Assembly: GCF_002811955.1 (NCBI RefSeq)
Contig: NZ_NPEF01000141.1
Coordinates: 3,998 to 10,155 of the forward strand
Origin: Leptospira ellisii
Lineage (GTDB): Bacteria; Spirochaetota; Leptospiria; Leptospirales; Leptospiraceae
Direction of reading: 5' to 3'
Length of the DNA: 6,158 nucleotides
The position numbers were made by a program, and so were the translations under genes. The notes under the pieces were generated by a model that did not search any database, had not been told where the DNA came from, and was given only the letters and a program-made list of their open reading frames with translations. This document shows, in pieces, positions 1 to 6,158 of this stretch; position 1 is the stretch's first letter; the number at the start of each line of letters is the position of its first letter.

Positions 1-1251
1 CAAAAGATTATCCTCCAGTTTTTGGGTTCCCGTTCCTTTGAGCGTCAGTGTTTCCCCCATTCTTTTTTCCAGAGAATCGAGGGATTCCGTATGTCCGCAG
101 AGATGGCAGATCGCCGTTCCTTTTTTGTGATAACAAAGATTGGTCGTGCAGTTGGGACAGGGAACGTAGGAAGCCGTGGAAGGGGAATAGATGAGAGGAC
201 TGTAACCCCTTCTGTTTAAAAGAAGAATTACCTGTTCCTTTCTGTCCAAACGTTGTTTGATCGCGAAGGAGAGTTCGGAACTGAGCACGTTCGATTCCTT
301 CTGATTCTCCACGATTCGGACGGTCGGAGGTTGAACCCCTTCCGGTCGTTTCGTCAAAGTATGAAGGTGAATTTTTCCTTCTTTCGCTAAATGATAAATT
401 TCCAAAGAAGGCGTCGCCGTTCCCAGAACGAGAACCGCGTCGTTCGTTTTACATCGTTGCATCGCGACTTGCCGCGCGTGATATCTCGGGTTCGAATGTT
501 CCTTAAAGGAGGAATCGTGATCTTCGTCGATGATGATAAGACCCAAATTGGAAACCGGCGCGAAAACCGCACTTCTGGTTCCGACCGCGATCCTCTTTTT
601 TCCGTTTAACAATTCGTTATAGGCTTTGAACTTTTCGGAAACCTTAAGCGCAGAATGAAGCACCGCGAGTTGTCCAGGGAAGATCAATTCCAATTTGCGG
701 ATGATGTGAAACGTCAAGCTGATTTCGGGAACGAGAAGGATCACGGATCGTCCGGGGGTCTCGAGCGCCTTTCGTATAAGATGGATGTAGACTTCCGTTT
801 TTCCGGAGCCCGTGATTCCGAAAAGGAGATGAACCGATGCTTCGCCGAAAGCGGAGACGATCTTTTGATAAGCGACATTCTGCTCTTCGTTTAACGTGAC
901 CGGTTTTCCCTCCGCGTCCGAAGGAAACGCGTCCAGTTTCACCTGTCTTCTTCCGGCCGGAATCATCTTGTGGATACATTCTCCGAGGGAAGCGACGTAT
1001 TGGTCCTTCATCCAATATGCGAGTTCGATCTGTTCCCTGAGGACGATCGGAGTTTTATCGATCACCTTTTCTACGGCTAACACCGTATAGGCTGGTTCGT
1101 TGTTGTGAACTGAGACCACGATCCCCTCTTCTTCCCGGTTTCTCAGTTTGGCGAGAACCCGGACGCCTGGTTGTGTGCCGTCGGGGACTTCGTATGTGAA
1201 CGTGTCCTCCTCCAATGGAAGGTCGAAGGCGACTTCCGCGTAAAGGATCAA
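1..1251 (-). CDS. priA: Primosomal protein N' (replication restart helicase PriA), 5' part, runs off left edge
   Basis: PriA is the superfamily 2 helicase that binds stalled forks and reloads the replisome. The first 417 codons are in the window and no stop is reached. Residues 1-105 resemble the PriA 3'-end-binding domain. The helicase core shows Walker A GITGSGKT (145-152), DEDH (242-245) followed by DSSFK, GTATPSLE (277-284), NRRGYSP just before the cysteine region, and GTGTQKLED near the edge. The start is TTG at 1251: AAGGA lies 6 nt upstream, the codon overlaps the previous stop as TTGA, and the protein then begins like PriA (LILYAEVAFDLPLEEDTF). Two features are odd. The helicase box is DEDH rather than the usual DEEH. 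Of the four usual cysteine pairs only CPNC (365-368) and CHLC (382-385) remain. Identity as PriA is firm; the ORF is otherwise intact. Confidence 0.95.
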   Translation of the reverse strand, partial: MILYAEVAFDLPLEEDTFTYEVPDGTQPGVRVLAKLRNREEEGIVVSVHNNEPAYTVLAVEKVIDKTPIVLREQIELAYWMKDQYVASLGECIHKMIPAGRRQVKLDAFPSDAEGKPVTLNEEQNVAYQKIVSAFGEASVHLLFGITGSGKTEVYIHLIRKALETPGRSVILLVPEISLTFHIIRKLELIFPGQLAVLHSALKVSEKFKAYNELLNGKKRIAVGTRSAVFAPVSNLGLIIIDEDHDSSFKEHSNPRYHARQVAMQRCKTNDAVLVLGTATPSLEIYHLAKEGKIHLHTLTKRPEGVQPPTVRIVENQKESNVLSSELSFAIKQRLDRKEQVILLLNRRGYSPLIYSPSTASYVPCPNCTTNLCYHKKGTAICHLCGHTESLDSLEKRMGETLTLKGTGTQKLEDNLL

Positions 1252-2090
1252 AGCGCGTCCTTGAGTTTGTCTTGAAATAGAGAGAGTTGGGAAAGAATGC
1301 TTTCCTTGATGGACACTTCCTCTTTTTTGATCGTTTCGAATTCGAAAGAGTCCTTATCTCCTTTGAAGTTCTTACGTTTCGTCTCCACTGCGGCGATCGC
1401 CTCCGGAGAACGTAGGACGACCATGGGAATTCCCGGAAGGAATTCGAGGGTGCGGCCCATCATTTCGAGAGCCTTCTCCTTTCCGTAAACGGCGATGGCG
1501 CTCGTTCCCAGAAGTATGATTCCGCGTATCTTTTCGGAATCGATCGTCTCTTTCACCTGGGTTTCGCATTTTTCCGTCCGGAGTTTCCAGTCGTTCGCGT
1601 TCGATTTGGAATGCGCGAAAACGCAGGCGGGGTATTCCTGATAATAGAATTCGCGATGTCCGAAACCGAATTGTTTGCGGATCATTCTGTCGAAAAGATC
1701 CTCCGCATCCTTGGTTCTGAATACCTGGTCCGGGGTCGTTTTCGTAAAGGCGGGTCTTCCGGGTGCTATCTCTCCCGTATAATGAAGTACTAATATGGGT
1801 TTTCTCCCTTTGACGAGAAAGTTGCGCACCGCGCTGATCCGATCCCCGCAAAGTTTGCAGGTGAAGTTTCGCTCCGCGGCGCGTGCGGGTCTACGAACCT
1901 GGATCCCTTCCGATTCGAGTTTGAGATCGTTTTCCGAAGAGGAACTCCATTCCTCCTCCTTCCAGACGAGTTCGGCCGTTTCCGGAGGTTTTTCCCCCGA
2001 AAATTGAAGAATCGGAAATTGTTTTTTCTGGATCAGGAATTTGAAATCACCCAATACCCTGGTAAGATCGTTTAAAACGCGTTTATCCAT
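1248..2090 (-). CDS. Degenerate uracil-DNA glycosylase-like protein with conserved Fe-S cysteines
   Basis: 280 residues, ATG start at 2090. No close family is named with certainty, but residues 75-235 follow the order of a family 4/5-type uracil-DNA glycosylase: CKLC (78-81), a hydrophobic strand (98-102), PGRPAF (110-115), a helix DAEDLFDRMI, a strand ending YPAC (Cys156), KCETQ (Cys175), the strand IRGIILLGTSA (188-198) and GIPMVVLRSPEAI (220-232). Cys78, Cys81, Cys156 and Cys175 fall where that family binds a 4Fe-4S cluster. The catalytic GEAPG-like motif is replaced by HYTGE (103-107), and the HPxxL motif by SPEAI with no histidine. Residues 40-62 are acidic and serine-rich; the Lys-rich C-terminal 45 residues are extra. 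It overlaps ntrX by 8 nt and priA by 4 nt. Base excision activity looks unlikely; a structural or DNA-binding role beside PriA is inference. Confidence 0.65.
   Translation of the reverse strand: MDKRVLNDLTRVLGDFKFLIQKKQFPILQFSGEKPPETAELVWKEEEWSSSSENDLKLESEGIQVRRPARAAERNFTCKLCGDRISAVRNFLVKGRKPILVLHYTGEIAPGRPAFTKTTPDQVFRTKDAEDLFDRMIRKQFGFGHREFYYQEYPACVFAHSKSNANDWKLRTEKCETQVKETIDSEKIRGIILLGTSAIAVYGKEKALEMMGRTLEFLPGIPMVVLRSPEAIAAVETKRKNFKGDKDSFEFETIKKEEVSIKESILSQLSLFQDKLKDAL
1258..1262 (-). promoter_or_regulatory. Ribosome binding site of priA
   Basis: AAGGA on the minus strand sits 6 nt before the TTG at 1251, inside the last codons of the upstream gene. It supports the TTG as the real start, since no ATG or GTG occurs nearby in frame. 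The TTGA overlap suggests that ribosomes ending the UDG-like gene can reinitiate on priA. Confidence 0.7.
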
Positions 2091-3429
2091 CGGTGTACTG
2101 ATCCGAAGAAATGTTCAAGGACTTCATCTTTCTGTAGAGATGGGAGCGTTCGATCCCGAGAACCCGAGAAGTGCGCGTAACGTTCCCTTCGTTGGTCTGG
2201 AGCGTTTTGATGATATATTGACGTTCGAACTCCTCTTTGGCCTTTCGAAAATCTCCGATCTCCACCATCTCGTTTGCCCTTTTAAATCCGGTGAGCGCGT
2301 CGCGAGCGTCGTTTGCGGTGATGACGGTTCCCACCGTCATAATACATAAGCGTTCCATAATATTCTTAAGTTCTCGGATGTTTCCCGGCCAAAAGTGGTT
2401 TTGAAGGATGGAAACCGCCTCAGATTCTATTTTTTTCTGGGGAAGAAGGTTCTCCTCCAGGGTTTTCGCGATATAATAATCCACCAAAAGGGGGATATCG
2501 GAAGTCCGCTCCCGCAGCGGTGGAATGGTGATCGGGATTACGTTCAGACGATAATACAGATCCTCCCTGAATTTTCCGTCCCGAATCGCCTCCTCCACCG
2601 GTATGTTCGTGGCGGCGATGATGCGGACGTCCACCGTGATCGTCTCCGTGCTGCCCAGTTTTTCGAATCTTTGTTCCTGAAGAATCCGCAATACCTTGGC
2701 CTGAGTGGAAAGAGACATGTCGCATATTTCGTCCAGAAACAGCGTTCCTCCGTTGGCCGCTTCGAACTTTCCGATTCTGGATTCGGTCGCTCCGGTGAAC
2801 GCTCCTTTCGTAAATCCGAAAAGTTCGGATTCGATCAGTTCCTCCGGGATCGCAGCGCAGTTCATCTCGACGAAGGGTTGATCGGCTCTTTTAGAATTCT
2901 TGAATATGGTTTTGGCGACCAATTCCTTTCCGGTTCCGTTTTCGCCGTAGATGAAGACCCTTGCGTTCGTAGCCGCTGCTTGTGCGATCGCGAACTTCAC
3001 CTTTTGTATCGCGGGAGAGTTTCCTAGTATTTCATCATATTCTAATCTGATATCGGCGGATTGATTTTTTTCCTCGGGTTGTACGGCGTTGTCCACCGCC
3101 TGTAATACCTTTTCGATGGAAAGCGGTTTCTCCAAAAAATCAGCGGCTCCCTTTTTCGTCGCGGAAACCGCGATTTCGATGGTTCCGTGACCGGAAATCA
3201 TCAGTATGGGAAGCGTGGGATAGAGTTTTTTACATTCGTCCAAAACGACGATTCCGTCCTCCTTCCCCAACCATACGTCGAGAAGAACGAGCGCGGGTCG
3301 TTCGGTGCGTAGATGTTTTAACAGAGCCTTACCGGTGGAAAAGGTTTCCGCCTCGTATCCTTCGTCCTCCAAAATCTCCTTTAGGGACTTTCTGATTTCC
3401 GGTTCGTCGTCTGCGATGAGGATTTTCAT
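2083..3429 (-). CDS. ntrX: NtrX-type sigma-54-dependent response regulator
   Basis: 448 residues, a full-length NtrC-family activator that drives transcription by sigma-54 RNA polymerase. The receiver domain (1-117) has the acidic pair Asp7/Asp8, phosphoacceptor Asp51, Ser79 and Lys101-Pro102. The AAA+ domain (about 133-370) has Walker A GENGTGKE (162-169), an intact GAFTGA loop (209-214) for sigma-54 contact, Walker B TLFLDE (229-234), IIAATN (270-275), the arginine-finger region FREDLYYRLNV (287-297) and WPGNIREL (347-354). A Fis-type helix-turn-helix closes the protein (EGNVTRTSRVLGIERSHLYR, 414-433). The N-terminus (ILEDEGYEAETF) and the ERSHLYRKMKSL tail are NtrX-like rather than AtoC- or ZraR-like. 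ATG at 3429 follows the kinase stop by 6 nt with no clear Shine-Dalgarno, so coupled translation is likely. The partner is the kinase just upstream. Confidence 0.9.
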   Translation of the reverse strand: MKILIADDEPEIRKSLKEILEDEGYEAETFSTGKALLKHLRTERPALVLLDVWLGKEDGIVVLDECKKLYPTLPILMISGHGTIEIAVSATKKGAADFLEKPLSIEKVLQAVDNAVQPEEKNQSADIRLEYDEILGNSPAIQKVKFAIAQAAATNARVFIYGENGTGKELVAKTIFKNSKRADQPFVEMNCAAIPEELIESELFGFTKGAFTGATESRIGKFEAANGGTLFLDEICDMSLSTQAKVLRILQEQRFEKLGSTETITVDVRIIAATNIPVEEAIRDGKFREDLYYRLNVIPITIPPLRERTSDIPLLVDYYIAKTLEENLLPQKKIESEAVSILQNHFWPGNIRELKNIMERLCIMTVGTVITANDARDALTGFKRANEMVEIGDFRKAKEEFERQYIIKTLQTNEGNVTRTSRVLGIERSHLYRKMKSLNISSDQYTDG

Positions 3430-3435
3430 TCGAGT

Positions 3436-5226
<1,791 letters not shown>

Positions 5227-5237
5227 GGTTCGGAACC
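5227..5237. repeat. Short inverted repeat in the ptsH-ntrY gap
   Basis: GGTTC-G-GAACC is a perfect 5-nt-arm inverted repeat around one base. It fills most of the 19-nt gap between ptsH and ntrY, directly against the ntrY start codon. It is too short to be a terminator. It could be a half of an operator, a small mRNA hairpin that limits ntrY initiation, or chance. Confidence 0.3.
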
Positions 5238-5245
5238 GATGTCCG

Positions 5246-5483
5246 TTAGACGAAATCGTTATTGACTATGTTGGTCAATGCGTCCAGTGCCTCGTCCTCC
5301 TTTTCTCCGGAGGCTTGTATCCTGAATTCGTTGCCGGGAGCGAGAGCGAGCATCATCAAACCCATGATACTTTTGCCGTTCACCTCCACGTCCTCCTTGA
5401 TTACGGTGATATCGCAGGGAAATTTGGAGGCGCAGTTTACGAATACCGAAGCGGGCCGCGCGTGCATTCCGGTGCCGTTCTCA

Positions 5484-5509
<26 letters not shown>
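5246..5509 (-). CDS. ptsH: Phosphocarrier protein HPr
   Basis: 87 residues, the usual HPr length. GMHARPAS (14-21) holds His16, the site phosphorylated by enzyme I, and NGKSIMGLMML (44-54) holds Ser47, the site used by HPr kinase/phosphorylase. Both sites are intact, so the protein can in principle act as phosphotransfer carrier and as HprK-controlled regulator. The start is GTG at 5509, with AGGG 5 nt upstream; no other in-frame start is close, and the residues after it match the HPr N-terminus. The first 26 nt overlap the 3' end of hprK, which fits tight co-expression of kinase and substrate. No EII transporter component is present in the window, so a regulatory rather than sugar-transport role is inferred. 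Confidence 0.95.

Positions 5510-6158
<649 letters not shown>

Noticed and set aside
644..1015. Minus-strand open frame of about 123 codons
   Set aside because: It is a shifted frame inside priA; the PriA frame carries Walker A, while this one is Arg-rich with no motif.
1372..1851. Alternative minus-strand frame within the UDG-like gene
   Set aside because: It is Arg/Gly-rich with no motif, while the overlapping 280-codon frame fits tightly between its neighbours and has an ordered domain pattern.
2395..3027. Plus-strand open frame of about 210 codons
   Set aside because: It lies wholly opposite the AAA+ domain of ntrX, which has every conserved motif in order. The plus-strand translation has low-complexity Phe/Arg/Gly character and no recognisable family.

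Overview
The window reads as a compact chromosomal locus of a Leptospira-like spirochaete. This assignment is an inference from protein character: an NtrY/NtrX pair beside HprK and HPr, followed by a divergent PriA. I could not run a search to confirm it. All recognisable genes lie on the minus strand, so transcription runs from high to low coordinates. The order is hprK (3' part, entering from the right edge), ptsH (HPr), an NtrY-type sensor kinase, an NtrX-type sigma-54 activator, a degenerate uracil-DNA-glycosylase-like protein, and priA (5' part, leaving at the left edge).

The genes are packed end to end. hprK and ptsH overlap by 26 nt; ptsH and ntrY are 19 nt apart; ntrY and ntrX are 6 nt apart; ntrX and the UDG-like gene overlap by 8 nt; the UDG-like gene and priA overlap by 4 nt (TTGA). 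There is no gene-free stretch above 19 nt, no room for an ordinary intergenic promoter or terminator, and no RNA gene, mobile element, CRISPR array or long repeat that I can see. The simplest reading is one polycistronic unit with translational coupling at several junctions.

The right half is a signalling module. HprK would phosphorylate and dephosphorylate HPr on a regulatory serine (Ser47 here). HPr also keeps its PTS histidine (His16). The membrane kinase NtrY and its partner NtrX would pass a second signal to sigma-54 RNA polymerase. The left half is a genome-maintenance module: a protein with the layout of a family-4-type uracil-DNA glycosylase, keeping the four presumed Fe-S cysteines but lacking the catalytic motifs, is apparently translationally coupled to the replication-restart helicase PriA.

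Points that stand out: (1) PriA lacks two of the four zinc-binding cysteine pairs, those expected to form one whole zinc site; (2) the UDG-like protein has cluster ligands without active-site motifs; (3) the hprK frame has an in-frame TAG close to the right edge, next to a five-G run, while the protein downstream of the stop is still recognisable HprK without a plausible start codon, which suggests a frameshift or a sequence error; (4) the kinase lacks the PAS domain usual in NtrY.
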